Shown: positions 1-9,305, numbered from the stretch's first letter. The stretch: 64,000 nt of DNA from Betaproteobacteria bacterium (GCA_016711875.1 JADJSD010000011.1:59430-123429), one strand, 5' to 3'. Notes: generated by a model from the letters alone, not told the origin. A program made the numbers and translations.

Positions 1-2
1 CC

Positions 3-1247
3 CGCAACGCTTTCTACGCGCAGTCCGGCGGGGTCACCGCGGTGATCAACGCGAGTGCCGCCGGCGTCATCGAAACGGCGCGCCGCCACAAGTCGAAGAT
101 CGGCAAGGTCTACGCGGGGCGCAACGGCATCCTGGGCGCCCTCGAGGAAGACCTCATCGACACCAGCCGCGAGAGCGCCGCGGCCATCCGCGCGCTCAAG
201 CACACGCCCGGCGGCGCGTTCGGTTCCTGCCGCTACAAGCTGAAGGGTGTGGAAAAGGGCGGGCACGAGTACGAGCGCCTCGTGGAAGTCTTCAAGGCGC
301 ACGACATCGGCTATTTCTTCTACAACGGCGGCAACGATTCGGCCGACACCTGCCTCAAGGTCTCGCGCATTGCCGCCGAGCTGGGTTACCCGCTCGTCGC
401 GGTGCACGTGCCCAAGACGATCGACAACGACCTGCCGATCACGGACTGCAGTCCCGGATTCGGCTCGGTGGCCAAGTACGTCGCCACCAGCATGCGCGAG
501 GCGGGCCTCGACGTGGAATCGATGGCGCGCACCTCCACGAAAGTTTTCGTGCTCGAGGTGATGGGCCGCCACGCCGGCTGGATCACGGCCGCCGTCGGCC
601 TCGCCCGCGACAAGCCCGGCCAGGCGCCGCACCTCCTGCTGTTTCCCGAGATCCCGTTCGACGAGTCGGCCTTCCTCGCGAAGGTCGCCGACTGCGTGAA
701 GCGCTTCGGCTACTGCACCGTGGGCGTCTCCGAGGGGTTGCACGGCCCGGATGGCAAGTTCCTCTCGGAGTCGGGCCTGAAGGACGCATTCGGCCACTCG
801 CAGCTGGGCGGCGTCGCCCCTATGATCGCGAACCTCGTGCAGGCGAAGCTCGGGTACAAGCAGCACTGGGCCGTGGCCGACTACCTGCAGCGCTCCGCCC
901 GCCACATCGCCTCGAAGACGGACCTCGAGCAGTCCTACGCCGTGGGCAAGGCCGCGGTGGAGCTCGCCGTCAGCGGGCTGTCAGGCGTGATGCCCACCAT
1001 CGTTCGCGTTTCGAGCCGGCCGTACCGCTGGATGATCGGCCACGCGAAGCTCGAGGACGTCGCCAATGTCGAGCGCAAGATGCCCCGGGACTTCATCACC
1101 CCGGATGGCTTCCACATCACGGCGAAATGCCGGAACTACCTCCTGCCGCTCATCGCCGGGGAGGCGTTCCCGCCTTTCGTGGACGGTTTGCCGGATTACG
1201 TGCGGCTGAAGAACCCGGCCGTGCGCAAGAAGACGAAGGCCGCCTGA
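3..1247 (+). CDS. pfp: PPi-dependent 6-phosphofructokinase (5' end cut by window)
   Basis: Phosphorylates fructose 6-phosphate reversibly with pyrophosphate in glycolysis/gluconeogenesis. The reading frame is open from the first complete codon (RNAFYAQSGGVTAVIN...), so the gene starts just outside the window and probably lacks only a few N-terminal residues; 414 residues are visible. Two signature positions point to PPi rather than ATP: the GGNDS motif (Asp where ATP enzymes have Gly in GGDGS) and PKTIDND (Lys in place of Gly). An MGRHAGW substrate motif follows. It is followed after 70 bp by hppA on the same strand, which fits a PPi-based energy economy. The PFK family call is very safe; PPi specificity rests on the two motif residues. 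Confidence 0.93.
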   Translation, partial: RNAFYAQSGGVTAVINASAAGVIETARRHKSKIGKVYAGRNGILGALEEDLIDTSRESAAAIRALKHTPGGAFGSCRYKLKGVEKGGHEYERLVEVFKAHDIGYFFYNGGNDSADTCLKVSRIAAELGYPLVAVHVPKTIDNDLPITDCSPGFGSVAKYVATSMREAGLDVESMARTSTKVFVLEVMGRHAGWITAAVGLARDKPGQAPHLLLFPEIPFDESAFLAKVADCVKRFGYCTVGVSEGLHGPDGKFLSESGLKDAFGHSQLGGVAPMIANLVQAKLGYKQHWAVADYLQRSARHIASKTDLEQSYAVGKAAVELAVSGLSGVMPTIVRVSSRPYRWMIGHAKLEDVANVERKMPRDFITPDGFHITAKCRNYLLPLIAGEAFPPFVDGLPDYVRLKNPAVRKKTKAA

Positions 1248-1317
1248 GCGCCAACCGGCGCCTGAAGCGGACCCGCTAAAACACAGCCAGACCTTTCGAA
1301 GACTAAGGAGACCCCCG

Positions 1318-3390
1318 ATGTTGAACACTGCACTATTGCTGGCGCTCGCCTGCGCCGCCATCGCGCTCGTCTACGGCGCGCTGACGGCCAAGTGGATCCT
1401 CGCCCAGCCGGACGGAAACGACCGCATGCGAGAGATCGCGGCCGCCATCCAGGCCGGCGCCAAGGCCTACCTCAACCGCCAGTACACGACCATCGGCATC
1501 GTCGGCGCCGTGCTCTTCGTGGCGATCTGGCTCGCGCTCGACGGGATGACGGCCCTGGGCTTCGCCATCGGCGCCATCGCCTCGGGCGCCGCGGGCTACA
1601 TCGGCATGAACGTGTCGGTGCGGGCCAACGTGCGCACGGCCGAGGCCGCGCGCCGAGGCATCGGCCCGGCCCTGGACATCGCCTTCAAGGGCGGCGCCAT
1701 CACGGGCATGCTCGTGGTCGGCCTGGGCCTGCTGTCGGTCACCGCGTTCTTCATGCTGCTGATCGGCTCGGCGCCCCACGGCGCCAAGATGAGCGACATC
1801 GCGAAGCCCCTCATCGGCCTCGCCTTCGGCTCTTCCCTCATCTCGATCTTCGCGCGACTGGGCGGCGGCATCTTCACGAAAGGCGCGGACGTGGGCGCCG
1901 ACCTCGTGGGCAAGGTGGAAGCCGGCATCCCCGAGGACGACCCGCGCAACCCCGCGGTGATCGCGGACAACGTGGGCGACAACGTGGGCGACTGCGCCGG
2001 CATGGCCGCGGACCTCTTCGAGACCTACGCGGTGACGATCATCGCCACGATGGTGCTGGGCGCGCTGCTGATGCCGAGCCCCGGCGTCGTCGGCAACGCC
2101 ATCACCTATCCGCTGGTCCTGGGCGCGGTCTCGATCGTCGCCTCGATCATCGGCACCTACTTCGTGAAGACGTCCCAGGGCGGCAAGATCATGAACGCCC
2201 TCTACATGGGCCTGGGCGTCGCGGGTGCCATTTCGCTCGTGGCCTTCTGGTTCGTGACCGGCTGGATGATGAAGGACGTCGCGAGCGTCTACCCGAACGT
2301 CACGGTGAACGGGCTCTTCGGCGCGTGCGTCGTGGGCCTCGTGCTCACCGCGCTGATGGTCTACATCACCGAGTACTACACCGGCACCGAGTACGCCCCG
2401 GTGAAGCACGTCGCCGAGGCCTCGACCAAGGGCCACGCGACCAACATCATCGCGGGCATCGGCGTGTCGATGCGCTCGACGGCCTGGCCGGTCCTCTCGG
2501 TCTGCCTCGCGATCTGGGCGGCGTACACCTGCGCGGGCCTGTACGGCATCGCGATCGCGGCGACCTCCATGCTGTCCATGGCCGGCATCATCGTGGCGCT
2601 CGACGCCTACGGCCCGATCACGGACAACGCCGGCGGCATCGCGGAGATGAGCGAACTGCCGAAGGAAGTGCGCAACGTGACGGATCCGCTGGACGCGGTG
2701 GGCAACACCACCAAGGCCGTCACGAAGGGCTACGCCATCGGATCCGCGGGCCTGGCCGCCCTCGTGCTCTTCGCCGACTACACCCACAAGCTCGACGAGA
2801 TGGGCCGGCACATCACCTTTGACCTCTCCAACCCGGCGGTCATCATCGGCCTGTTCGCCGGCGGCCTGATCCCCTACCTCTTCGGCGCCATGGCGATGGA
2901 GGCGGTCGGCCGCTGCGCCGGCTCCGTGGTGGAGGAGGTGCGACGCCAGTTCCGCGAGATCAAGGGCATCATGGAAGGCACGGCGAAGCCCGATTACTCG
3001 CGCGCGGTGGACATGCTCACCAAGGGCGCCATCAAGGAGATGATGATCCCCTCGCTCCTGCCGGTGCTCTCGCCGGTGGCGGTCGCTCTCATCGTCGGCT
3101 TCCTCATGGGCAAGGACGCGGGCGTGCAGGCCCTGGGCGGCATGCTCATGGGAACCATCGTGACGGGCCTGTTCGTGGCCATCTCGATGTGCACGGGCGG
3201 CGGCGCGTGGGACAACGCCAAGAAGTACATCGAGGAAGGCAACCACGGCGGCAAGGGCTCGGAAGCCCACAAGGCCGCGGTGACCGGCGACACGGTCGGC
3301 GATCCCTACAAGGACACCGCCGGCCCCGCCGTGAACCCGCTCATCAAGATCATCAACATCGTCGCGCTGCTGATCGTTCCCCTGCTGTAA
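1318..3390 (+). CDS. hppA: K+-independent H+-translocating membrane pyrophosphatase
   Basis: Integral membrane PPase that couples hydrolysis of PPi to proton pumping across the cytoplasmic membrane. The 690-residue length and many hydrophobic segments fit the family's roughly 16 TM helices. The catalytic signature KGADVGADLVGK lies near residues 188-199, with the Asp-rich DNVGDNVGD block at 217-225. GNTTKAVTKG at 462-471 has Lys466 and Thr469, the residue pair known to mark the K+-independent subfamily, whereas K+-dependent enzymes have Ala there. The start is supported by AAGGAG at 1305-1310, 7 bases before the ATG. A strong terminator follows at 3410. The adjacent PPi-dependent phosphofructokinase suggests joint management of the PPi pool. 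Confidence 0.97.
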   Translation: MLNTALLLALACAAIALVYGALTAKWILAQPDGNDRMREIAAAIQAGAKAYLNRQYTTIGIVGAVLFVAIWLALDGMTALGFAIGAIASGAAGYIGMNVSVRANVRTAEAARRGIGPALDIAFKGGAITGMLVVGLGLLSVTAFFMLLIGSAPHGAKMSDIAKPLIGLAFGSSLISIFARLGGGIFTKGADVGADLVGKVEAGIPEDDPRNPAVIADNVGDNVGDCAGMAADLFETYAVTIIATMVLGALLMPSPGVVGNAITYPLVLGAVSIVASIIGTYFVKTSQGGKIMNALYMGLGVAGAISLVAFWFVTGWMMKDVASVYPNVTVNGLFGACVVGLVLTALMVYITEYYTGTEYAPVKHVAEASTKGHATNIIAGIGVSMRSTAWPVLSVCLAIWAAYTCAGLYGIAIAATSMLSMAGIIVALDAYGPITDNAGGIAEMSELPKEVRNVTDPLDAVGNTTKAVTKGYAIGSAGLAALVLFADYTHKLDEMGRHITFDLSNPAVIIGLFAGGLIPYLFGAMAMEAVGRCAGSVVEEVRRQFREIKGIMEGTAKPDYSRAVDMLTKGAIKEMMIPSLLPVLSPVAVALIVGFLMGKDAGVQALGGMLMGTIVTGLFVAISMCTGGGAWDNAKKYIEEGNHGGKGSEAHKAAVTGDTVGDPYKDTAGPAVNPLIKIINIVALLIVPLL

Positions 3391-3409
3391 CCGGCGCGGG
3401 CTTCATCGA

Positions 3410-3441
3410 CGCCCTCCGGACTGCGGTCCGGGGGGCGTTTT
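3410..3441 (+). terminator. Rho-independent terminator after hppA
   Basis: The arms CGCCCTCCGGA (3410-3420) and TCCGGGGGGCG (3427-3437) pair over 11 bases with one G-U wobble around a 6-base loop. TTTT follows at 3438-3441. It lies 20 bases after the hppA stop, between convergent genes. Confidence 0.88.
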
Positions 3442-3456
3442 CATTCCGGGTCCCGT

Positions 3457-5523
3457 TCAGCGAAGGCCCAGCTTCGCCTTGATCGCCGACAGTTCGCGCT
3501 TGAGCACGTCGACCTCGTCGGCCTTGTGGTGCAGCCTCGCGAGTTCCGCGTCGCGCTCGTGCAGCAGTGCGTGAAGCCCCTGGATGGCGGCCAGGGCGAC
3601 ACCGTCGGCATCGATGGTAGTGATGGTGCGGTCGCTGTCGCCAAGGGCGAAGGCCGCGCGGAAATCCTGGGCCATCGGGCCCAGGTGAAGGGCGCCGGAG
3701 GTCTCCGTGAGATATCGCCAGGTATAGAGCGGCATCGCCGCCACCCTGGCGAGCACGGCCCGCGCGTCGACGGGGGCGACGTCCTTCTTCACCGCGCGGT
3801 CGGACAGGCTCGTCCAGGACCCGCCGCCGGCCGCGACGCCGACACCCGCGGTGACGGCACCGGTCGAGGCGTTGATCGCGGTCACGAAGCGCACACCGCC
3901 GGTGGCGCGGGCGGCGAACTCGTTGGTGGCCGTCGAGGCGAAGTTGAATGAGTTGTTGTCGGCCCAGACGAACGTGCCGCCAAACGTGGCCTTGGCGTTG
4001 CTTCCCGCCGCGAAGGTGTTGTAACCGCTAGCGGCATTCGAGTAGCCGCCGGGGACGGTCGCCCAAGCGCCGCTCGCCACGTTGCTCCACCCGCCGCCAA
4101 TCGCGGCATAGCTGCCCGTCGCGTGGTTCAACATGCCGCCCGATACGGTGGGTGCGAACCCGGTGCTGGCTCCGCAGGCGCCCATTTCGCTGAACACGTT
4201 GGCGGCATTGCCGTTTCCGCCGCCGACGGTCGCGTAGGTGCCCGCGGCCACGTTGTCGAGGCCGCCACTCACCGTGGCATGGGTCGCGAAACTGGGCAGG
4301 CCGGGGCACCCGACCGGATCGGTGAGGGCACCGGCCTTGTTGTTCTGGCCGCCCGCGATGGTCGCCCCGGCGACCGTCGCGATGTTTCCCATCGCGCTCG
4401 ACGATGACCCGCCGCCGCCGATGGTGGCGTAGGGACCGTGATTGGTGTTGTAGCTGCCGCCGCCGACGAAGGAGCGCACTCCCAGTGCCTTGTTGAAGTA
4501 CCCGCCGCCGATGTACGAGGCGTAGCCCCCGGCCTGGTTGTTGAAGCCCCCGCCGATGTTGGCGTTCTCCCCGTAGGCCACGTTGCCGGCGCCGCCCACC
4601 ACGCTCGCCCGGAACCCCGTCGCGTAGTTCAGGTACCCGCCGCCCACCGAGGATTCCTGTCCGCCCGCGGTGTTCGCGTTGCCGCCGGCGACCGTCGCGT
4701 GCAGCCCGTTCGTCCGGTTGGACTGCCCCCCGCCGATGGACCCGAACGAGGACCCGCCTCCGGCCGCGTTGCCATAGCCGCCGGCGATCGTCGCGGCGAA
4801 GCCCGATGCCGTATTGCTTCCGCCGCCGGCCACCGTCGCCACGTCCGTGGTCGCCGCGTTGCTCACTCCGCCGCCGACCGCGCTGCGAAACCCGGAGGCC
4901 GTGTTCGCGTAGCCGCCGGCCGCCACGGCGTAGTCGCCGCTGGCCGTGTTCAGGTCGCCTCCCCCGGCGAACGCCCCGGTGCCCGTGATGACGTTGGCTT
5001 TCGGGACGGCCACCATCACCGCGGCGGTGCCCGTGGTGAAGTAGCCCAGCACGTCGACCTCGCCCGCGGGCCCGGATGCCGTCGACCCGACGCGCACCGT
5101 CGAGGCGGACCCGGAGGCGTCCATCACGAACAACGCGAACGCATCGCCGGGAAGGTCGCAGTCGCGAACGCCGGTGTCGACCCTGGCGCTGCACGGGGCG
5201 ATCGGCACGTAGCCGATCATGCCCGCCTCCGGTGCCGCCTCGGGGTCCGCCACCGCCAGCACGTCCGAAAGCGAGGACATGAGGGAGACGGCCAGCAACT
5301 GGTCCGAACGCAGCGCGTGGATGCGCTCGCCGAACCGCTCCGGCGTGAGGCCCCGGCCGGCCAGTTCCGGCGACCATGTGACGACGACGCGGTTGACGAT
5401 CGAGGCCCGGTAACGGTCCACCGCGAGCAGCGGATCCGACAGGGCATTGCCCGACCCCCAAGCGGGTTGCGAGACGATGGCCAACGACAGCAAGGCGGTG
5501 AACAGCGGCTTGGGCGTATTCAT
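3457..5523 (-). CDS. Secreted head-repeat protein with C-terminal S74 intramolecular chaperone (tail-fibre/YadA-like)
   Basis: A 688-residue probable surface protein. Residues 1-22 look like a signal peptide ending AWG/S. Residues about 184-510 consist of short Gly/Asn/Ala-rich repeats of the type GGxxNxAxGxxAxVxGG, resembling the left-handed parallel beta-roll heads of YadA-type adhesins. Residues about 570-620 match the S74 peptidase/intramolecular chaperone of phage tail fibres and endosialidases: LSDRAVKKD with Ser574 and Lys579/580 as the likely self-cleavage dyad, followed by LGPMAQDF. A short coiled coil rich in Leu, Glu and Lys ends the protein (about 640-688). Expected to trimerise and shed its chaperone. 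No phage genes or secretion partner lie next to it, so it is more likely a host surface protein than a prophage remnant. Ligand unknown. Confidence 0.75.
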   Translation of the reverse strand: MNTPKPLFTALLSLAIVSQPAWGSGNALSDPLLAVDRYRASIVNRVVVTWSPELAGRGLTPERFGERIHALRSDQLLAVSLMSSLSDVLAVADPEAAPEAGMIGYVPIAPCSARVDTGVRDCDLPGDAFALFVMDASGSASTVRVGSTASGPAGEVDVLGYFTTGTAAVMVAVPKANVITGTGAFAGGGDLNTASGDYAVAAGGYANTASGFRSAVGGGVSNAATTDVATVAGGGSNTASGFAATIAGGYGNAAGGGSSFGSIGGGQSNRTNGLHATVAGGNANTAGGQESSVGGGYLNYATGFRASVVGGAGNVAYGENANIGGGFNNQAGGYASYIGGGYFNKALGVRSFVGGGSYNTNHGPYATIGGGGSSSSAMGNIATVAGATIAGGQNNKAGALTDPVGCPGLPSFATHATVSGGLDNVAAGTYATVGGGNGNAANVFSEMGACGASTGFAPTVSGGMLNHATGSYAAIGGGWSNVASGAWATVPGGYSNAASGYNTFAAGSNAKATFGGTFVWADNNSFNFASTATNEFAARATGGVRFVTAINASTGAVTAGVGVAAGGGSWTSLSDRAVKKDVAPVDARAVLARVAAMPLYTWRYLTETSGALHLGPMAQDFRAAFALGDSDRTITTIDADGVALAAIQGLHALLHERDAELARLHHKADEVDVLKRELSAIKAKLGLR
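3994..4974 (-). repeat. Coding tandem repeats of the head domain
   Basis: Around twenty degenerate 13-18-residue units (residues about 184-510), each carrying GGG or GG followed by xxNxAxG and a short hydrophobic Val/Ile step, are encoded back to back. The underlying DNA is correspondingly repetitive (gccgccgccgac-like steps). Units vary in length, with insertions near residues 400-415 and 445-458. Confidence 0.8.
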
Positions 5524-5786
5524 GGCGGGCCTCTTGGAGGGGTGACGTGAGTCGGGTGGCGCGGCCCGCGCTCGCCAACGTCACCCGGGGCCCATGCCGA
5601 TGGCCCGGGCGGCGAGCGGCGCGTGGCCGACCGCTTCCATTGACGCTACGCCCGACCCCCGAGCCGCGCAATCGACCTTTCAGCCAAGGCTGCGCCGCGT
5701 CGTCGAAGCCGATTCGCGTCGCGCCGGAGCGCGTGTTCCGGTGGAGCGGTCGGTCGGCGACCGAATCTTGGGTAGACTCTCACGCC

Positions 5787-7040
5787 ATGAAAGTCGTCGT
5801 TCTCGGTGCGGGTGTCGCGGGCGTCGCGGCGGCCTGGTCGCTGTGGCGGGACGGGCACGCCGTGACGGTGCTCGAACGGAACGCGGGCGTCGCATTGGAG
5901 ACGAGCTACGCCAATGGCGGCCAGCTCTCCTACAGCTACGTCGCCCCCCTCGCGAGCCCCTCGGTCATCCCGAAGATCCCGCCGTGGCTCCTTCGTCGCG
6001 ACAGCCCCCTGCGATTCCGGCCCGAATGGGACCCGGACCAGTGGCGCTGGTGCCTCGCGTTCCTCGCGGCCTGCAACCAGAGGCAGTCGGATCTCACGAC
6101 GCAAAGGCTGCTGCGGCTCGCGTTTCACAGCCGCTCCCTCATGCGTTCGCTCGTGGCGGAGCACCGGATCGAGTTCCACTACGTTCAGAACGGCAAGCTC
6201 GTGGTGCACGCGGATCCGGCCTCGTTCGATTCCGCCTGCCGCCTCATGGACTTCCAGCGATCGCTGGGTTGCGAGCAGCGCGCCCTGTCGCCGCAGGAGA
6301 CCATCTTTCTCGAGCCCGCGCTCCAGGCGATGGCCCCGCGAATCGCCGGCTCCATCTTCACGTCGAGCGAGGACGCGGGCGACTGCCACGAGTTCTGCCG
6401 CGAGCTCGAACGCCTGATGGCGGCGGGGCCGGAACCCGTCCACTGGCGTTTCGGCGCGGACGTGAGGAAGCTGGTCGTGCGCGAAGGGCGCGTGGCGGCC
6501 GTCGCCACGAGCGCAGGCGAAGTGGCCGCGGACGCCTTCGTGCTCGCGCTCGGCACGGCGGCGCCCGAACTCCTGAAGCCGTTGCGCATCCGCGTTCCCG
6601 TCTATCCCCTCAAGGGTTACTCGCTCACGGTGCCCGTCACCCACGAGGGTGGTGCGCCGAAGGTGAGCGTCACCGACTTCAAGCGCAAGGTGGTCTATGC
6701 GCGGCTGGGCGGCGAGCTTCGCGTCGCGGGCATGGCGGACCTCGCCGGGCGCCGGGCCGAGCTGGACCCGGAGCGCGTCGAGCAACTGGTCGCCGAGGCG
6801 CGCGCCGCCTTCCCGCTCGCGAGCGACTGGAAGGACGTCCGGCCCTGGTGCGGCCTTCGACCCGCCACGCCACGCGGTACGCCGATCCTGGGCCCGACAC
6901 CGCTCGCGAACTTGTGGCTGGACGTGGGCCACGGCGCGCTCGGCTTCACGCTCGCGCTCGCCGCCGGGCACGTCATCGCCGACCTGATCGCGGGTCGCGA
7001 GCCGGCCGTCCCGCTGGACGGCTTCCGGCTCGGCGACTGA
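5787..7040 (+). CDS. dadA: FAD-dependent D-amino acid dehydrogenase (DadA family)
   Basis: Oxidative deamination of D-amino acids to 2-oxo acids with electrons passed to the respiratory chain, probably at the inner face of the membrane. The 417-residue protein begins with the FAD-binding Rossmann motif GAGVAGVAAAWSL and an acidic strand end (VLER, residues about 33-36). ETSYANGGQLS and the following SPSVIPKIPPWLL are typical of the DadA family. The C terminus GHGALGFTLALAAGHVIADL is the usual second FAD contact. ATG 5787 is chosen because the Rossmann strand starts immediately after it; upstream codons in the frame are not DadA-like. The exact substrate cannot be told. The next gene follows after 29 bp, so they may be co-transcribed. 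Confidence 0.85.
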   Translation: MKVVVLGAGVAGVAAAWSLWRDGHAVTVLERNAGVALETSYANGGQLSYSYVAPLASPSVIPKIPPWLLRRDSPLRFRPEWDPDQWRWCLAFLAACNQRQSDLTTQRLLRLAFHSRSLMRSLVAEHRIEFHYVQNGKLVVHADPASFDSACRLMDFQRSLGCEQRALSPQETIFLEPALQAMAPRIAGSIFTSSEDAGDCHEFCRELERLMAAGPEPVHWRFGADVRKLVVREGRVAAVATSAGEVAADAFVLALGTAAPELLKPLRIRVPVYPLKGYSLTVPVTHEGGAPKVSVTDFKRKVVYARLGGELRVAGMADLAGRRAELDPERVEQLVAEARAAFPLASDWKDVRPWCGLRPATPRGTPILGPTPLANLWLDVGHGALGFTLALAAGHVIADLIAGREPAVPLDGFRLGD

Positions 7041-7069
7041 CCCCGCCCCCATTTCCCAAGGAGAGATCG

Positions 7070-7720
7070 ATGTCCCTCAAGTTCTTCCACGGCCACGGAT
7101 CGCCCTACGCGTGGCGCGTCTGGCTCGCCCTCGAGCACCTGGGCCTGCCCTACGAGCTCACCGTCCTTTCGTTCAGCGACAAGGACCAGATGAAGCCCGG
7201 ATTCGTCGCGATCAATCCGCGCCACCAGGTGCCCACGATCGTCCACGACGGGTTCGCGTTGTGGGAGTCCTTGCCCATCCTGGAGTACCTCGACGAGATC
7301 GCCCCCGCGCGCAGGCTCTACCCCGGCTCGGCACAGGAGCGCGCGCGCATCCGGCGGCTCATCCGCGAGGAGGAGAACCACCTCGACGACCAGGGTCTCA
7401 CGCCGATTTACCAGGAGCTTTACACCCGGGGCCCGGGCGAGCAGCCCGACATGGCGAAACTCGACGCGGGCCGGAAGAAGCTCGCGGAGGAACTCGACTA
7501 TTTCGGCAGCGAACTCAAGGGGCGCTTTCTCGCCGGCGATTCGCCGACAGCCGCCGATTTCGCGCTCTATCCCGAGATCGCGTACGTGAAGCGCATCGGC
7601 GCGAAGAAGCCGGAGTCGGGGCTCGCGGGCATCCTCCCGCCGCCCATCGCCGAGTGGGCCGCACGCATCGAGGCGCTGCCCTATTTCGACAAGACCTTTC
7701 CCCCGCACTGGCGCTCGTGA
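7070..7720 (+). CDS. Glutathione S-transferase family protein
   Basis: A 216-residue protein with an N-terminal thioredoxin-like GST domain: MSLKFFHGHGSPYAWRVWLALE carries the glutathione-site Ser/Tyr region, NPRHQVPTIV has the cis-Pro loop, and LWESLPILEYLDE provides the glutamate/serine contact. An all-helical C-terminal domain follows, including AGDSPTAADFALYPEI, the usual N-capping box. AAGGAG at 7058-7063 lies 6 bases before the ATG. The stop TGA overlaps the GTG start of tgt, so translation is probably coupled. The substrate is unknown. Confidence 0.9.
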   Translation: MSLKFFHGHGSPYAWRVWLALEHLGLPYELTVLSFSDKDQMKPGFVAINPRHQVPTIVHDGFALWESLPILEYLDEIAPARRLYPGSAQERARIRRLIREEENHLDDQGLTPIYQELYTRGPGEQPDMAKLDAGRKKLAEELDYFGSELKGRFLAGDSPTAADFALYPEIAYVKRIGAKKPESGLAGILPPPIAEWAARIEALPYFDKTFPPHWRS

Positions 7721-8847
7721 AGTTCACCCTTCACGCCACCGACGGCGCCGCCCGCCGCGGCACGATCACGCTGGCCCACGGCAAGGTCGAGACGCCCGCC
7801 TTCATGCCGGTGGGCACCTACGGCACGGTGAAGGCCGCCACACCGCAGGAAATCGAGGCCCTCGGCGCCCACATCGTGCTCGGCAACACCTTCCACCTGT
7901 GGCTCAGGCCCGGGCTCGAGGTGATCGCGAGGCACGGCGGGTTGCACGGCTTCATGCGCTGGCCGCACCCGATCCTCACCGACTCGGGCGGCTTCCAGGT
8001 CTTCAGCCTGGGGCCGCTTCGCAAGGTGAGCGAGGAGGGCGTCACCTTCCGGTCCCCCGTCAACGGCGATCGGCTCTTCCTCACGCCGGAGGAGTCGATG
8101 CGCATCCAGCGCGTGCTCGATTCGGACATCGTGATGATCTTCGACGAGTGCACGGCGTACCCCGCCCCGCTCGACGAGGCGGCGCAGTCGATGCGCCTGT
8201 CGCTTCGCTGGGCGGCGCGCTCGAAGGGCGCGCACGAGGGCAACCCCAACGCGCTCTTCGGCATCGTGCAGGGCGGCATGCACGAGGCGCTTCGCGACGA
8301 ATCCCTCGCGGGGCTCGAGGACATCGGCTTCGACGGCTACGCCATCGGGGGCCTGTCCGTCGGCGAGCCCAAGGAGGACATGGCCCGCATCCTCGCGCAC
8401 ACGGCGCCGAAGCTGCCGCGGGACAAGCCCCGTTACCTGATGGCGGTGGGCACGCCGGAGGACCTCGTCGGGGCCATCGCCGCCGGCATCGACATGTTCG
8501 ATTGCGTGATGCCGACCCGCAACGCGAGGAACGGCATGCTCTTCACGCGCTTCGGCGACATCCGGATCAAGAACGCGCGCCACCGCGACGACACGGGCCC
8601 GCTCGACGAGACCTGTGCCTGCCCCGCCTGCGCCGGCGGCTTCTCGCGCGCCTACCTGCATCACCTGCACCGGGCCAACGAGATCCTGGGCGCGCGGCTC
8701 AACACGCTCCACAACCTGCACTACTACCAGTGGCTCATGGGGCAGGCGAGGACGGCCGTCGAGGAAGGTCGGTTCGAGGACTTCCGGACCCGCTTCGGCG
8801 ACGAAAGGGCCCGCGGCGAGCCCGAAGGCGATGCGCCCGGGGGTTGA
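7717..8847 (+). CDS. tgt: Queuine tRNA-ribosyltransferase
   Basis: Exchanges guanine-34 of GUN-anticodon tRNAs for preQ1 in queuosine synthesis. The 376-residue length is normal. Visible motifs are GTYGTVKA, TDSGGFQVFSL (catalytic Asp), GGLSVGEPKEDM and DCVMPTRNARNG (nucleophilic Asp), with the zinc site CACPACxxxFxRxYLHHL near the C terminus. The GTG start at 7717 gives VKFTLHATDG, the normal beginning of the family, and overlaps the preceding stop by three bases (GTGA). Placement just upstream of yajC-secDF is conserved in many proteobacteria. Confidence 0.97.
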   Translation: MKFTLHATDGAARRGTITLAHGKVETPAFMPVGTYGTVKAATPQEIEALGAHIVLGNTFHLWLRPGLEVIARHGGLHGFMRWPHPILTDSGGFQVFSLGPLRKVSEEGVTFRSPVNGDRLFLTPEESMRIQRVLDSDIVMIFDECTAYPAPLDEAAQSMRLSLRWAARSKGAHEGNPNALFGIVQGGMHEALRDESLAGLEDIGFDGYAIGGLSVGEPKEDMARILAHTAPKLPRDKPRYLMAVGTPEDLVGAIAAGIDMFDCVMPTRNARNGMLFTRFGDIRIKNARHRDDTGPLDETCACPACAGGFSRAYLHHLHRANEILGARLNTLHNLHYYQWLMGQARTAVEEGRFEDFRTRFGDERARGEPEGDAPGG

Positions 8848-8965
8848 TTCCCCGTTTCCCGGCCGCACGTAGGGTCGAATCGCCCCCCGCCCGCGTGCTA
8901 GAATCGCACGTTTGGTCGGCAAGGTAAGCCCTTGCCGCGACACGGAAAAAAGCTCGGAGACCCCC

Positions 8966-9283
8966 ATGATCGGTACCGCCTACGCCCAAGCCGGCGCCCC
9001 CGCCTCGCAGGGCGACACCCTGATGGGCCTGCTGCCCATCGTCCTGATGTTCGTGATCCTGTATTTCCTCATGATCCGGCCGCAGATGAAGAAGGCCAAG
9101 GAGCACAAGACGATGCTCGAGGCCCTCCAGAAGGGCGACGAGGTCGTCGCCGTCGGCATCGTCGGCAAGGTGACGAAGATCGACGACAACTACGTGAGCC
9201 TCGAAGTGACCGACGGCGTCGTGATCCAGGTCCAGAAGCCGGCCGTGAACCAGCTCCTGCCCAAGGGCACCTACAACAAGTAG
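8966..9283 (+). CDS. yajC: Sec translocase accessory subunit YajC
   Basis: Small single-TM subunit of the SecDF-YajC complex. From ATG 8966 the protein has 105 residues: a short N terminus, a TM helix around LLPIVLMFVILYFLMIRP, then the conserved RPQMKKAKEH basic stretch and a cytosolic VGIVGKVTKIDDNYVSLEV fold. GGAGA at 8956-8960 precedes the ATG by 5 bases; an upstream in-frame GTG would add non-conserved sequence. A TAGAAT at 8899-8904 could be the -10 of a promoter between tgt and yajC, but no good -35 is seen. Confidence 0.96.
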   Translation: MIGTAYAQAGAPASQGDTLMGLLPIVLMFVILYFLMIRPQMKKAKEHKTMLEALQKGDEVVAVGIVGKVTKIDDNYVSLEVTDGVVIQVQKPAVNQLLPKGTYNK

Positions 9284-9305
9284 TTTCACCCGCAGGGCCC
9301 TTCGA

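Noticed and set aside
4028..5671. Long Arg/Gly-rich minus-strand frame overlapping the repeat protein
   Set aside because: Out-of-frame reading of the repeats; the S74 and signal-peptide features are in the other frame.
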